Assembly (NCBI GenBank): GCA_003141855.1
Contig: PLNS01000015.1
Coordinates: 1-64,000 of the forward strand
Direction of reading: 5' to 3'
Source: Candidatus Bathyarchaeota archaeon
Lineage (GTDB): Archaea > Thermoproteota > Bathyarchaeia > Bathyarchaeales > Bathycorpusculaceae
DNA: 64,000 bases
Shown: in pieces, positions 49,404 through 58,270 of the stretch
How the letters are laid out: each line of letters opens with the position of its first letter
Numbering within the stretch: the stretch's first letter is position 1
Notes under the pieces: generated by a model
Databases searched by the model: none
Told to the model about the DNA's origin: nothing
Seen by the model: only the letters and a program-made list of their open reading frames with translations
Made by a program: the position numbers and the translations under genes

Positions 49404-51491
49404 TTAGCGTTCGATGGAGATTTTGCTAACCCCTGCATCTTTCTCCAGAGTAATCACGTGGTCCGCTTTTGCCGCAAACGCTTCACTGTGTGTAACGGCA
49501 ATGATTTGTTCTATGGCTTTGAATCGGCTGATGGCTTCAGCTAACCGCTCTATGCTGCCGTCTTCGCTTCCCAAGTTCTCTGTGGGCTCATCAAGCATCA
49601 ACATGCCCAAGCCATGACCAGTCCTTGACTGCATAATCAACTGTCCCAAGCCTAGTCGGTAAGCAAACGCCAAAAGTGTGCGTTCTCCACCTGAAAGGTT
49701 GCTGACTTCGCGGTCCACACCCGCTTCACTCTTCACGTAAGGAGTGTAAGTTTCATCAATAACCACGTTAAGCATGGGTGTTTCTCCGCCCACTAAACCA
49801 TCAAGCACCTGCTGAACAAAGTTGCGCAGAACCTTCACAAACTCGCATCTAAGTTTAGGTTGAATGCTGCGGTAGGCGTCGCGGATGGCGCCGAGGACTT
49901 CGACGGTTTTGCGGATTTTCTCCATTCGTTCAAGTTTTTCTTGGGCGAGGTTGATGCGTTCTTTGGTGTCGTCTAAGCGTTGAGCGAGGTCTTTTTTGCG
50001 GTTCTCTTTTGTGCGCAAATCTGATTCTACAACGTAATATTGCCTAAACGCCTGCTCCCTCTGCACTCGCGCTTCTTCAACGTCTGAGAGGTTGAATTTT
50101 CCGATTTCAAACTGCACCTTCTCCAGTTGCAAACGCAAATCTGCATCAAGCTTCTGTTTCTCTTCTAGTTCGCTTGAGAGGTTGTTTAGGTTGTTTTCTT
50201 CTTCAACTATTCTTGCCTTTAAATCGGCATTCCGAGTAACACATGTCTGCAAATTAGAATATGCTTCTGAAGCAACAGCTTTAGTTTTTTGAAGGTTTGC
50301 AACTTCAATTCGAAGTTGGTTAATCGTTTTTTCCCGTTCAACGTTCTCATGCTGAATCCTCATCAACAAATCAGTCTTGTACTCGCCAGTTAAAGGTTGA
50401 ATGCAAAGCGGACACTTACTCTCCTCAGCCAACGACCCTGCTCTTTTCTGGTCTGTTTGCATGCTTCTCGAAGTGGCTTCTTGCTCAGCTTTCAAACTGC
50501 TGATTTTATCGTCAAACCCTGCCAAACAAGAACCCAACTGTTCCATAGGCTGATTGGCCGGTAATCCCGCTTGCTCAAGCTTCACCAAGCACACTTTCAT
50601 CTGAGAATCTAGTGAGTTTTGGCGTTGATGCAAGTTGTCCACTATTGTTTTTTTGCCTTCCATGCGCTGGTTGAGCGAAGCCAAAGTGCTGGTCATGTTG
50701 GTGATGTTAGCGTTTAATCTGGCTTCTTTGCGCTTAAGCTCTTCTACGGCGAGTTTTTTCTCTTCCAACTGCTTAAGTTTTGAATTCGTCTCATCCAGCG
50801 CTCTCTTTGCCACCGTTAGTTTCTGCGTTGAATTCTCCAAATCCATCTCTAAGAGCGTAAACTCTTCGCTTGCCCTGTTGTATTCGTTGCTGAGTTTTTC
50901 TAAGCCGTTAACGTCTGGGTCTTTCTCGTAAAACCTCTTCTCAGTGTCATAATCGCGTTGGTACTGGGCAATGTTGCTCCATGCAACCTCGTAATCCGAT
51001 AAACCGAACAGTTCATCCAAGCGCCTTTGCCTATCACGAGGCGCAGCATCCAACAGTTCTTTGAGGTGCTCCTGTCTAAACCAGACGATTTCCCGGTATA
51101 GGTCCTTATCCAAACCCGTAATTGCCTTGAATTGTTCGGCGATGGCGTCGGTTTTCATGCTGGCAACAAGTTTCTCATCCTCATAGAGTTTGAGTTCTTC
51201 AAAGTCTTGGTTGATGCTTTTGCCTTTCCTCTTCAATCCACGTGTAAGCTTGTAGGTGCTGCCGTTCTGCGCGAACTGCACCGTAACCTTGCCAGAGTCA
51301 GCGCCTTCACGCAGCAAATACTCAAAACTCCTTCCAATCGAGTCTCCAAACAAAGCAAAATCCACCGCGTACATGACGCTGGATTTGCCGCAACCCATAC
51401 CGCCGACCAAACAGTTAAACCCGCGTGTAAAGGGCACGGTGGATTTGACGTGGCTGCGGATGTTTTCAAGCTGCACTATTTCGATTTTCAT
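49404..51491 (-). CDS. rad50: DNA double-strand break repair ATPase Rad50
   Basis: A 695-residue SMC-like ATPase. Walker A GGMGCGKSS at 30-38, the zinc hook C360-PL-C363 amid long coiled coils, signature NLSGGERTLLAFAYRLG and Walker B LGMLMLDEPTENLG. It works with Mre11 on broken DNA ends. It is shorter than the usual archaeal Rad50 (about 850-900), meaning shorter coiled coils. It overlaps mre11 by 4 bases. Confidence 0.92.
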   Translation of the reverse strand: MKIEIVQLENIRSHVKSTVPFTRGFNCLVGGMGCGKSSVMYAVDFALFGDSIGRSFEYLLREGADSGKVTVQFAQNGSTYKLTRGLKRKGKSINQDFEELKLYEDEKLVASMKTDAIAEQFKAITGLDKDLYREIVWFRQEHLKELLDAAPRDRQRRLDELFGLSDYEVAWSNIAQYQRDYDTEKRFYEKDPDVNGLEKLSNEYNRASEEFTLLEMDLENSTQKLTVAKRALDETNSKLKQLEEKKLAVEELKRKEARLNANITNMTSTLASLNQRMEGKKTIVDNLHQRQNSLDSQMKVCLVKLEQAGLPANQPMEQLGSCLAGFDDKISSLKAEQEATSRSMQTDQKRAGSLAEESKCPLCIQPLTGEYKTDLLMRIQHENVEREKTINQLRIEVANLQKTKAVASEAYSNLQTCVTRNADLKARIVEEENNLNNLSSELEEKQKLDADLRLQLEKVQFEIGKFNLSDVEEARVQREQAFRQYYVVESDLRTKENRKKDLAQRLDDTKERINLAQEKLERMEKIRKTVEVLGAIRDAYRSIQPKLRCEFVKVLRNFVQQVLDGLVGGETPMLNVVIDETYTPYVKSEAGVDREVSNLSGGERTLLAFAYRLGLGQLIMQSRTGHGLGMLMLDEPTENLGSEDGSIERLAEAISRFKAIEQIIAVTHSEAFAAKADHVITLEKDAGVSKISIER

Positions 51492-52693
51492 TTGGCGAGC
51501 TCCTCGATGGTTTGCTTGACTTTGTCGTCTTGTTTTCTGGCTAATGGCTCGATTAGGCTGAGTGCGCCTTTCGCGATTTTGTCCGCTTCATCTTTACCGT
51601 AACGCTCCGAAAAGATTTGCAGGAAATACTCGAAGGCTTTAGTTTTGAGGTCCTTGAATCCGCTCTCAAATATGGAACGCACGATTTCGTCTGAAACCGC
51701 AGTTTCTTTTAGAAGAACGACGGGGTGAACGAGCAAGGCTTTTTGGGCGGCGCTCCTGATTTTTGCGATGTCGATTTCTGTGCGGCTTGCTTCCGCTGGC
51801 AGTGTTCCCTTGAGGACGGGAATAACTACTGCGCCTTCCGAATCAGAATCCTTTACCATTTGAACGGCTAGTTCGGTAATTTTCGCTGAGGGCATGCCAG
51901 AGAAATCATTTTCAACGATAACGAATTTGCGCGGCGAAGTTAATTCTATTAATTCTGGTTGAACTAGACCTTTCTCGTTAACTTTGACGTGGTAGAAGCC
52001 TTTGGGGTACTTGGCTTCGTCATAACCAACCGTTTCTGTGCAGCCGCTGTAAACTAAAATGCCGTCTTTGAACTTGCCAAGGTACCGTTCATGCACGTGC
52101 CCAGCCGCGTAATAACAAAAGCCGCTTGGCAACTCCTCAGGCAAAATTTCAGCTTCAATGTAGGGCGGCTTAACGCTTGGCAAATCCAACGCGCCATGAA
52201 AAACAAAAATGTTGGCGATTCCAGCTTTTGGCGTTGGCGGATTCTCTTCCATGAATTTTGGCAGTGCCTCTTGGGTTTTGTGCCTGTTGTGATAGGTAGG
52301 TATCCCGTAAACGTAGCAGCAGTCCGTTTTGCTCCAGCATGCGCCATGGTGCCTTGGCAAATGAATGATTAATCCTGCGCTGTCAAGCGGGTAGAGGATT
52401 GTGCTTGTTATGGTGTTTGGCGCAGAATCGTGTGAGCCGTCAACCGTTAGGACTGGAATGCCCGCGTCTTTTAGTCGCTTGAAACTTCGTATAGTGTTCT
52501 CTAATGTAACGTTGGATGGCCTTGCCTGATGGAAAAGGTCACCGGCAATAATCATAAAATCGGGTTTTAACTCGATTGTCCTGTCCACGACTTCTCTGAA
52601 TGCGCAATCGAAGTCTTGTCTTCTTGCCTCTAACCCGTACTGCGAATAGCCCAAGTGCAAATCTGAAGCGTGGACAAAGCTGAAAGGCTTCAA
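51488..52693 (-). CDS. mre11: DNA double-strand break repair nuclease Mre11
   Basis: A 401-residue phosphoesterase. HASDLHLGYSQYG, IIAGDLFHQARPSN, VDGSHDSAPN, VFHGALDLP and YAAGHVHERY provide the five metal-binding motifs. The C-terminus has a helical Rad50-binding region (FSERYGKDEADKIAKGALSL). It cuts DNA ends with Rad50. Confidence 0.92.
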   Translation of the reverse strand: MKPFSFVHASDLHLGYSQYGLEARRQDFDCAFREVVDRTIELKPDFMIIAGDLFHQARPSNVTLENTIRSFKRLKDAGIPVLTVDGSHDSAPNTITSTILYPLDSAGLIIHLPRHHGACWSKTDCCYVYGIPTYHNRHKTQEALPKFMEENPPTPKAGIANIFVFHGALDLPSVKPPYIEAEILPEELPSGFCYYAAGHVHERYLGKFKDGILVYSGCTETVGYDEAKYPKGFYHVKVNEKGLVQPELIELTSPRKFVIVENDFSGMPSAKITELAVQMVKDSDSEGAVVIPVLKGTLPAEASRTEIDIAKIRSAAQKALLVHPVVLLKETAVSDEIVRSIFESGFKDLKTKAFEYFLQIFSERYGKDEADKIAKGALSLIEPLARKQDDKVKQTIEELAK

Positions 52694-52832
52694 GCTGGCA
52701 AGACTCCCTTATGTTTCCCCTTGTGCTGTTGATAGTTGGTGCCCTATTTTAAAGCGTTTATGCATGTATAGGTTTTAATGTGCTTTTCATTTTGTCAGCG
52801 AGAAAAATTCCGCTTTATGTTGGGTCCTTACC

Positions 52833-53234
52833 CTAATGCATTTCTTTTATTGGGATTGCGACCTTGCACTTCTTTAACAAGTCTGTGTCCTGCGTGACTA
52901 ATCTGAGGTTTTCTTTTTCAGCCAAGTACGCATTCGAAGCATCATAGAAAGTAAGACGCCGCTCAATAGCAACTGCCAAAACGTTGGCTATCGAATCAAT
53001 CTCCATTTTTCTTAGAGGGCGAATTGCTTCAGAAAAAATCGTTGCTATTCTTGCGGGGTCCTTAAGCTTTTTCTGCTGGTTCTCTCTCCAGAGGACGTTC
53101 CCAACTTCATATTCTGTCAAGGAACTTACTGCGCACTCCTCAGGGTTGAATGCAACGCCAGAAACCAATATGGGATAAAGTGCCGAGGTATCAATTAGGT
53201 ACTTACATTTCGTGCCTTGTCGCTCTGACATCAT
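52833..53234 (-). CDS. vapC: PIN-domain toxin VapC
   Basis: A 133-residue PIN domain. Acidic residues lie in YLIDTSALY, TEYEVGNVLW, TFYDASNAYLAEKE and LVTQDTDLL. Likely an RNase toxin blocked by the upstream protein. The start overlaps the antitoxin end by 32 bases; a second in-frame ATG lies one codon on. Confidence 0.8.
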   Translation of the reverse strand: MMSERQGTKCKYLIDTSALYPILVSGVAFNPEECAVSSLTEYEVGNVLWRENQQKKLKDPARIATIFSEAIRPLRKMEIDSIANVLAVAIERRLTFYDASNAYLAEKENLRLVTQDTDLLKKCKVAIPIKEMH

Positions 53235-53424
53235 TTACCCACTCTTCAGGTTTAACGTCCATCAGGTCGCGGAGTTCTTTCGCTGTTTGTTGTGCTTTTG
53301 CCTTCTTTTCAGCGACGAGGTCCTCAAGAAGATGTTCTACTGCCATTTTTAAGTCAACCCCTAGCTTTTCAGCCTCGTCTTTCAAGCTTTTCTTGACCCT
53401 TACGGATAAGACCTCAGTCGTCAC
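53203..53424 (-). CDS. vapB: VapB-type antitoxin
   Basis: A 73-residue protein from the GTG at 53424, because upstream residues are hydrophobic and atypical. TTEVLSVRVKKSLKDEAEKL then KMAVEHLLEDLVAEKKA is a ribbon-helix-helix DNA-binding domain; the C-terminus, LMDVKPEEWVNDVRATRHEM, likely blocks the PIN toxin next to it. The overlapping genes form one VapBC unit. Confidence 0.75.
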   Translation of the reverse strand: MTTEVLSVRVKKSLKDEAEKLGVDLKMAVEHLLEDLVAEKKAKAQQTAKELRDLMDVKPEEWVNDVRATRHEM

Positions 53425-53602
53425 GTTTCCGCCTCGTATACAATTAAGGTAAATTGTATACAAGTGATATATAAGATTAGTGTAAACATGTTGATAGTTC
53501 ACTTTTACGAATCATGAGGTTTGTGATTAGTCAATTTTTGTTTTTTGAGGGGAAAAATATAAACCACCACGTACAGTTTAGTGTGCAAGGCGCCAAACCA
53601 TC

Positions 53603-54445
53603 ATGAAATGCCAAGCATGCATGCAAGAAACTCTACTTCCGTTCCGTTGCCCACATTGCGGTGGCCAATTCTGTAGTGCTCACCGTTTACCAGAGAATCA
53701 TGCGTGCCCCAAAATTGAGGTTGCTCGTGCACAAAGGCAAGGGCAAGTATTGACGCCGGAATCGTACAATTCATACAATTACAGTTACGTTTTTGGTCAG
53801 CAACCCTTCAAACGCAAACACCGCGTCAACTTTAGCCAAAAAGAACTAAAGCACATATCGATTGCGGCGTTGCTGGTGGTCGGCATCGGCTTTTCCATCG
53901 GAATGTATTCAAAATATCTTCCAGATTTTGCGGGATTCCGATTCGATTGGACTTGGGACATGATGGCTGTTTTCGCAATTGTAATGACAGTTTCCTTTCT
54001 GACACATGAAATAGCGCACAAGACTATTGCTCAAAAAAAGGGCTTGTGGGCTGAATTCCGCTTAACCACTTGGGGCGCCGTTTTGACGTTTGCTTCCATA
54101 TTTTTGCCTTTCAGAATGATTGCTCCGGGCGCAATGATGATTGGCGGCTCAATACCCAGCGGTGAGGATATCGTAAAGATTTCCATTGCTGGACCAATCA
54201 CCAACATTATTTTCTCTAGTGCGTTTCTTGGATGTGCGTTTGCTATTTTCCCAAGTTCGTATGCTTATGGTATGCTGCTGTTTTTTGCAGCTTACATCAA
54301 CGCTTTCATGGCAGTCTTCAACCTGGTTCCGTTTGGAATTTTGGACGGCTACAAAATTTTCAGTTTTAACAAGAAACTTTGGGCTTTAGCTTTTATGCCA
54401 AGTCTAATTCTAACGTTGACGGCTTACTGGAAACTATTTATGTAA
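53603..54445 (+). CDS. AN1 zinc finger fused to M50-type intramembrane protease
   Basis: A 280-residue protein. Residues 3-35 match the AN1 finger exactly: C3, C6, C16, C19, C24, H27, H33, C35. Residues 85-280 form about six membrane helices with zinc motif H135-EIA-H139 (THEIAHK) and NLVPFGILDGYKI, the second metal motif of site-2-type proteases. It probably cuts membrane proteins. AN1 fingers are more usual in eukaryotes and archaea, and joining one to a protease is a notable archaeal layout. AN1 may bind ubiquitin-like partners or help substrate choice. Confidence 0.85.
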   Translation: MKCQACMQETLLPFRCPHCGGQFCSAHRLPENHACPKIEVARAQRQGQVLTPESYNSYNYSYVFGQQPFKRKHRVNFSQKELKHISIAALLVVGIGFSIGMYSKYLPDFAGFRFDWTWDMMAVFAIVMTVSFLTHEIAHKTIAQKKGLWAEFRLTTWGAVLTFASIFLPFRMIAPGAMMIGGSIPSGEDIVKISIAGPITNIIFSSAFLGCAFAIFPSSYAYGMLLFFAAYINAFMAVFNLVPFGILDGYKIFSFNKKLWALAFMPSLILTLTAYWKLFM

Positions 54446-54451
54446 ATTTCC

Positions 54452-54617
54452 TTATTGTCCTCTTTCGAAGAGCAGATAATGGTTGACTGTGTAGTTGAAT
54501 GCCGCCCATTCCAGCAGTACTGTACGAGTTCAGTCGCCATCCCTGCTGTTCCCATTCCATGATTGCTTTGCCAACCTCATCATGATGGCTGACTAGGATG
54601 CATCGCCATTCTTTCAT
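54452..54617 (-). pseudogene. DUF4177-like small protein with apparent frameshift
   Basis: From the ATG at 54617 the frame reads MKEWRCILVSHHDEVGKAIM then EWEQQGWRLNSYSTAGMGG, like DUF4177 proteins. The usual ending NHYLLFERGQ then a stop is found in the +1 frame (YTVNHYLLFERGQ, stop at 54452). The reading frame therefore shifts within a short interval, near 54490-54505. Without the shift the frame runs on to 54438 and overlaps the protease gene. It is either a sequencing or assembly error, a broken gene, or a real frameshift. Confidence 0.5.
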
Positions 54618-54714
54618 GTTTGCACCTCTTTGTTGCTTGAAAAGCGCATGTGAGATTTAAGGTGTTTGCTGGAAAAACAAATTGAAAACAAAAAATGCTA
54701 AAAAATAATTAATT

Positions 54715-55023
54715 TTAGATGAGTTCGATTGTGACGTGGACTTCTTCTGGAACACGAATACGCATGATTCTACGCATGACGCGTTCTTCAGAGTCGATGT
54801 CGATTAAGCGTTTGTGAATGCGCATTTCCCATCGGTCCCATGTTGCGGTGCCTTCGCCAGATGGTCCTTTGAGGACTGGAACGCGCAAGCGTTTTGTTGG
54901 TAAGGGTACTGGGCCGTTCATTTTCACGCCTGTTTTTGAGGCGATGCTTTTGAGTTCTCCACATACCTCTTCTAATTTACTGTAATCTGTGCTTGTGAGG
55001 CGTATTCGTGCTTTTCTTACCAT
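54715..55023 (-). CDS. rpsJ: Ribosomal protein S10
   Basis: A 102-residue archaeal uS10: [38 protein letters not shown], and [15 protein letters not shown]. It is a small-subunit protein. It stands alone here rather than behind an elongation factor EF-1-alpha gene. Elements A2 and B2 lie upstream and probably drive it. Confidence 0.92.
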   Translation of the reverse strand: MVRKARIRLTSTDYSKLEEVCGELKSIASKTGVKMNGPVPLPTKRLRVPVLKGPSGEGTATWDRWEMRIHKRLIDIDSEERVMRRIMRIRVPEEVHVTIELI

Positions 55024-55168
55024 GTTGGTCGATCAATCCATTGTTTTGCCGTCTATTATATGTTGGCGACAACTTAGAGATTTAAGCGGAACATAAAAAC
55101 CTATCGACCCGCAAAAACAAAGGCTATAGGCCAAAATCAAATGTTGATGCAACTAAGATAAGTTGAAT

Positions 55169-55210
55169 CACTAGTGCTCAAGACAGTCTATAGCCCCCTT
55201 ATTTAAAGGC
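55169..55210 (-). promoter_or_regulatory. Element B2 (S10-side copy)
   Basis: Minus strand: GCCTTTAAATAAGGGGG then TATAGACTG and GAGCACTAG. It matches B1 at 49360-49397. TATA TTTAAATA and a G-rich spacer with a start predicted near 55179. Confidence 0.55.
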
Positions 55211-55231
55211 GGATTAACGCTGTGTTGAAAG

Positions 55232-55274
55232 GGCCAGCTCTCTCACGAGGGACCTCCCCTCCCTTATTTAAAGC
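55232..55274 (-). promoter_or_regulatory. Element A2 (S10-side copy)
   Basis: Minus strand: GCTTTAAATAAGGGAGGGGA then GGTCCCTC, matching A1 at 49170-49210. It is followed by element B2 in the same order and orientation as A1/B1. Confidence 0.55.
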
Positions 55275-55366
55275 ACCCAAACTTTTGCGCAGTTAATGGC
55301 TGCAAAAAACGCCAATACGGACCTACCCCTTTTAGGGTTTTGTAGACTTTACTTACAAGCTTAACC

Positions 55367-56974
55367 TTAGCCAATGAAAGTTAGGATAAAGATTCTTCTT
55401 GGGTTAGAACCGAACGTGGCTTCATCTGAAATTGTGCTGAAGTTGCCTGAGTTGTATAGTTGTTCGTAGATTTGTTGGAGGTTAAGTGTGGTGTTGTAGT
55501 ATGTTGCGGTGCCGCCGTTCTCGTAAGTGAAGAGGTACTTTACTTTGTTTTGTCTGCATAAACCTATGAGTTCTGTAATGTTGAAGTTGGGTGTGTAGGT
55601 GTCAGTGGGCAGCGTGGGGTACTGGTAGGTTTGGATTTGGTTGTTTCCGTTCTTCCAGAGATAGAATCTTATCATGTCTTGGCTGAAAAAGTTGAAGGGG
55701 CAAACCACCATAATCGACTCGTTGTTCTGCATGCGGTTCATCGCGTAAACTGTTGCGGGTTCAAGCTCGACTTGAATGTTAAACGTTGAAGCTATGGAGT
55801 AAGCGTCGTATATACTGTAGACCATCGCTCCCGCAACCAAAACAATGAACAAGCCAGTGGCAAACTTTGCAGTCCTCTTCTTGTTAACGTTAACTCTTCT
55901 CTTCCACGCGCCATCAACTTTACCATACAGGACCAGAATTAAGACGGCGGCTGAAATGGCTAAGGCTGGAAACAGCGGCAACACGTAGCGCCATTCCTTG
56001 TTCTCTATAAGTGTGAAAAAGATGAAGACGCTTGCGAACCAGATGAGGACAAACTTATCGCCTTTGCTGTGCCGCCAAGCGAGGACGCCTAAACCTGCCA
56101 AGCCCGCGACGTAGAGGAAGATGGAGATGGGGTGAAAGCTGCTGTAGGGCCAAACCATCTCTATGAAGTAGAATATAGGCGACGGGTAACGGTCGCTGTA
56201 AATTGATTTTTCTGGGTTGCCGACTTGCAGAGCGTACAGCCATTGGCTCAATATCTTCGTCGCATACACCCTATAGGCAACGACAACCCATGGAACAACC
56301 ACTAGCACAGCCGTCACAACCAAGACCGTAAACCTTGAAAATGCCCGTTTAAACTGGCCTCTAGCCAAGAACAAGATGCTGAGAATGAAGATTATTCCTG
56401 CAACGACCATCTGGTACTTCGTCAAAAACCCTAAACCCACCGCTAAACCGCTAAAAGCCAAATACTTATCCTGCCGATTCTGCAGCCAACGGAAAAAGAA
56501 GAGAAGCGCCAGCAAAACAAAGAAGAGCAGCATGGTTTCAAGCAGTGCCATGCGCGAAAGCCAAAAGAAACCGGGCATAACCCCGAGCAGAACAACGGAG
56601 AGCAAAGCGGTTTTTCCGCCATACATGCTGTAAGCGAGTTCAAACACCGCCCAGAGTGAGAGAATGGAAAACAAGGCTGGAACCAGCCTAGCTGAGAACA
56701 GGCTTATACCAAAAGCTTTGAAGAATAGAGCGGTTACGGAGTCGAAGAGTGGCGGGTAAAAAGCGTTGTTGACAAACTTTTCGTAGAGTCCCGAGTTCAA
56801 GTATAAGGCGCCGTTGAGATGGTTGACCTCATCCCACTGCATCGGCAAATTCATCAAACTCAACAGCAAGATGGCGGCGTACGCTAAGGCAAAAACGAGA
56901 AAGGCTAGTCGCCACTTGTTTAAGGCTGCCTTTAATTTATCCAAACGCGGTTTTGAACTTGATTGGTTAATCAT
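55367..56974 (-). CDS. GT39/ArnT-like membrane glycosyltransferase
   Basis: A 535-residue protein with about ten membrane helices. An acidic pair D48-E49 in LPMQWDEVNHL matches the first-loop motif of GT39/PMT-like enzymes. It ends in an exposed domain from about residue 380. It likely moves a sugar from a lipid carrier onto a protein or lipid outside the membrane. It is transcribed away from galT and could be involved in surface glycosylation. Confidence 0.7.
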   Translation of the reverse strand: MINQSSSKPRLDKLKAALNKWRLAFLVFALAYAAILLLSLMNLPMQWDEVNHLNGALYLNSGLYEKFVNNAFYPPLFDSVTALFFKAFGISLFSARLVPALFSILSLWAVFELAYSMYGGKTALLSVVLLGVMPGFFWLSRMALLETMLLFFVLLALLFFFRWLQNRQDKYLAFSGLAVGLGFLTKYQMVVAGIIFILSILFLARGQFKRAFSRFTVLVVTAVLVVVPWVVVAYRVYATKILSQWLYALQVGNPEKSIYSDRYPSPIFYFIEMVWPYSSFHPISIFLYVAGLAGLGVLAWRHSKGDKFVLIWFASVFIFFTLIENKEWRYVLPLFPALAISAAVLILVLYGKVDGAWKRRVNVNKKRTAKFATGLFIVLVAGAMVYSIYDAYSIASTFNIQVELEPATVYAMNRMQNNESIMVVCPFNFFSQDMIRFYLWKNGNNQIQTYQYPTLPTDTYTPNFNITELIGLCRQNKVKYLFTYENGGTATYYNTTLNLQQIYEQLYNSGNFSTISDEATFGSNPRRIFILTFIG

Positions 56975-57102
56975 GTTCTCAATGGTTAAAGCCAGTACCC
57001 GACATCAAATATAAAACCTTTCAACCCCCACCTGACGCTTCACCGTTTGTGGCAACTATCGCTTAGAAACGCTAAAATGCCCCCGCCCTCTTTCTGTCTT
57101 AT

Positions 57103-58143
57103 ATGCCCTATAACGAACTTAGAAAAGATTACTTGCTTGACCGCTGGGTCGTTATCGCCACTGAACGCAGCCGCAGACCCACCGACTTCGCCAAGCCGAA
57201 ATCCGAAGCCGCCAAAACAGCGGTTTGCCCCATGTGCGTTGGCAACGAAAACATGACGCCGCCAGCCATAATGCTCTACCAAAAAGAGAACGGCGAAATA
57301 AAGCGGAGCCAGGACCCGCTGACTGGTGAGCGACCCAAAAACTGGCTTGTCCGCGTTATCCCAAACCTCTACCCAGCTTTCAGTCCACCCAAACAACCCG
57401 AAGATATAGCGCAAATCTTAAAAAGCGAATGCTTGCGGGATGCAATCGGGCACCATGAAGTCATAATTGAATCCCCAAACCACGATGAAGACCCAGCCGA
57501 CGCAGAGTTCCCGCAGCTTGAACTGGTCATAAACGCCTACATCGACAGGCTCAAAGAATTAAGCGCAAAACCATACGTAAAGTACGTTTCCATTTTCCGC
57601 AATTATGGGTTGGAAGCGGGGGCATCGCTTTCTCATGCGCACAGCCAAGTAATCGCGACACCCATGGTTCCCACAACCATCCAAGAGGAACTAAACTCCA
57701 GCAAAACCTTCTACGATGCGTATGGGAAATGTGTTTTCTGCGACATAATCGAGCGGGAAACGAAGGGTCCAAGGCTCATTTCCGAAGACGAGGATTTTGC
57801 GGTTTTAGCTCCGTACGCAAGCATCAATCCAATGGAGTTCTGGATAATTCCCAAAAAACACGCGCCAAACATCCTAAACTTAACACCGCCTGAGATTGCA
57901 GCGTTCGCAAAAATCCTCAAAGTGAGCCTCAAAGCCCTAAAAGACCTAGTCAACGACCCGCCCTACAACTACGGCTTCCACCTAGCCATAAACAGTGATG
58001 CCCAAGACAGCTACCACTGGCACTTGGAAGTTTACCCTAAACTGGCAATTTGGGCTGGCTTCGAGAAAAGCACAGGCGTTTACATAAACACGGTTACGCC
58101 AGAAACCGCTGCCGAAAGCCTAAGAAAATCAATAAAACCCTAA
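57103..58143 (+). CDS. galT: Galactose-1-phosphate uridylyltransferase
   Basis: A 346-residue protein. C42 and C45 (VCPMC) bind metal. The catalytic motif is H178-A-H180-S-Q182, with H180 the likely nucleophile; further phrases include DPLTGERPKNWLVRVIPNLY and YHWHLEVYPK. It exchanges UMP between UDP-glucose and galactose-1-phosphate in the Leloir pathway. It is divergent from the glycosyltransferase gene, with a 128-base gap. Confidence 0.9.
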   Translation: MPYNELRKDYLLDRWVVIATERSRRPTDFAKPKSEAAKTAVCPMCVGNENMTPPAIMLYQKENGEIKRSQDPLTGERPKNWLVRVIPNLYPAFSPPKQPEDIAQILKSECLRDAIGHHEVIIESPNHDEDPADAEFPQLELVINAYIDRLKELSAKPYVKYVSIFRNYGLEAGASLSHAHSQVIATPMVPTTIQEELNSSKTFYDAYGKCVFCDIIERETKGPRLISEDEDFAVLAPYASINPMEFWIIPKKHAPNILNLTPPEIAAFAKILKVSLKALKDLVNDPPYNYGFHLAINSDAQDSYHWHLEVYPKLAIWAGFEKSTGVYINTVTPETAAESLRKSIKP

Positions 58144-58176
58144 GCCACAAATTATTTTTAGTTTAAGGAAATGTTT

Positions 58177-58221
58177 GTCAAGAAACCTCGACTAAACTTT
58201 AAGCGCTTAGTCAAGAAACCT
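58177..58221. repeat. Direct repeat GTCAAGAAACCT upstream of the kelch gene
   Basis: GTCAAGAAACCT occurs at 58177-58188 and 58210-58221, 33 bases apart. The spacing is three turns of DNA, as for a regulator binding twice on one face. The second copy lies about 50 bases before the kelch gene. Confidence 0.4.
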
Positions 58222-58270
58222 GTACAAAAACTCTTTTATCGTTAACTATTCCAGATAAGCTTGGATAGAT

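Larger units (their letters stand above)
55024..55366. other. Intergenic region holding elements A2 and B2
   Basis: The 343 bases between S10 and the glycosyltransferase gene hold two promoter-like elements on the minus strand and no coding frame. Predicted starts are about 55243 (A2) and about 55179 (B2), which would give S10 leaders of about 220 and 156 bases. Confidence 0.45.

Noticed and set aside
49404-51491. Truncated or broken rad50
   Set aside because: It is short, but Walker A, zinc hook, signature and Walker B are all present in one frame, so shorter coiled coils explain the length.
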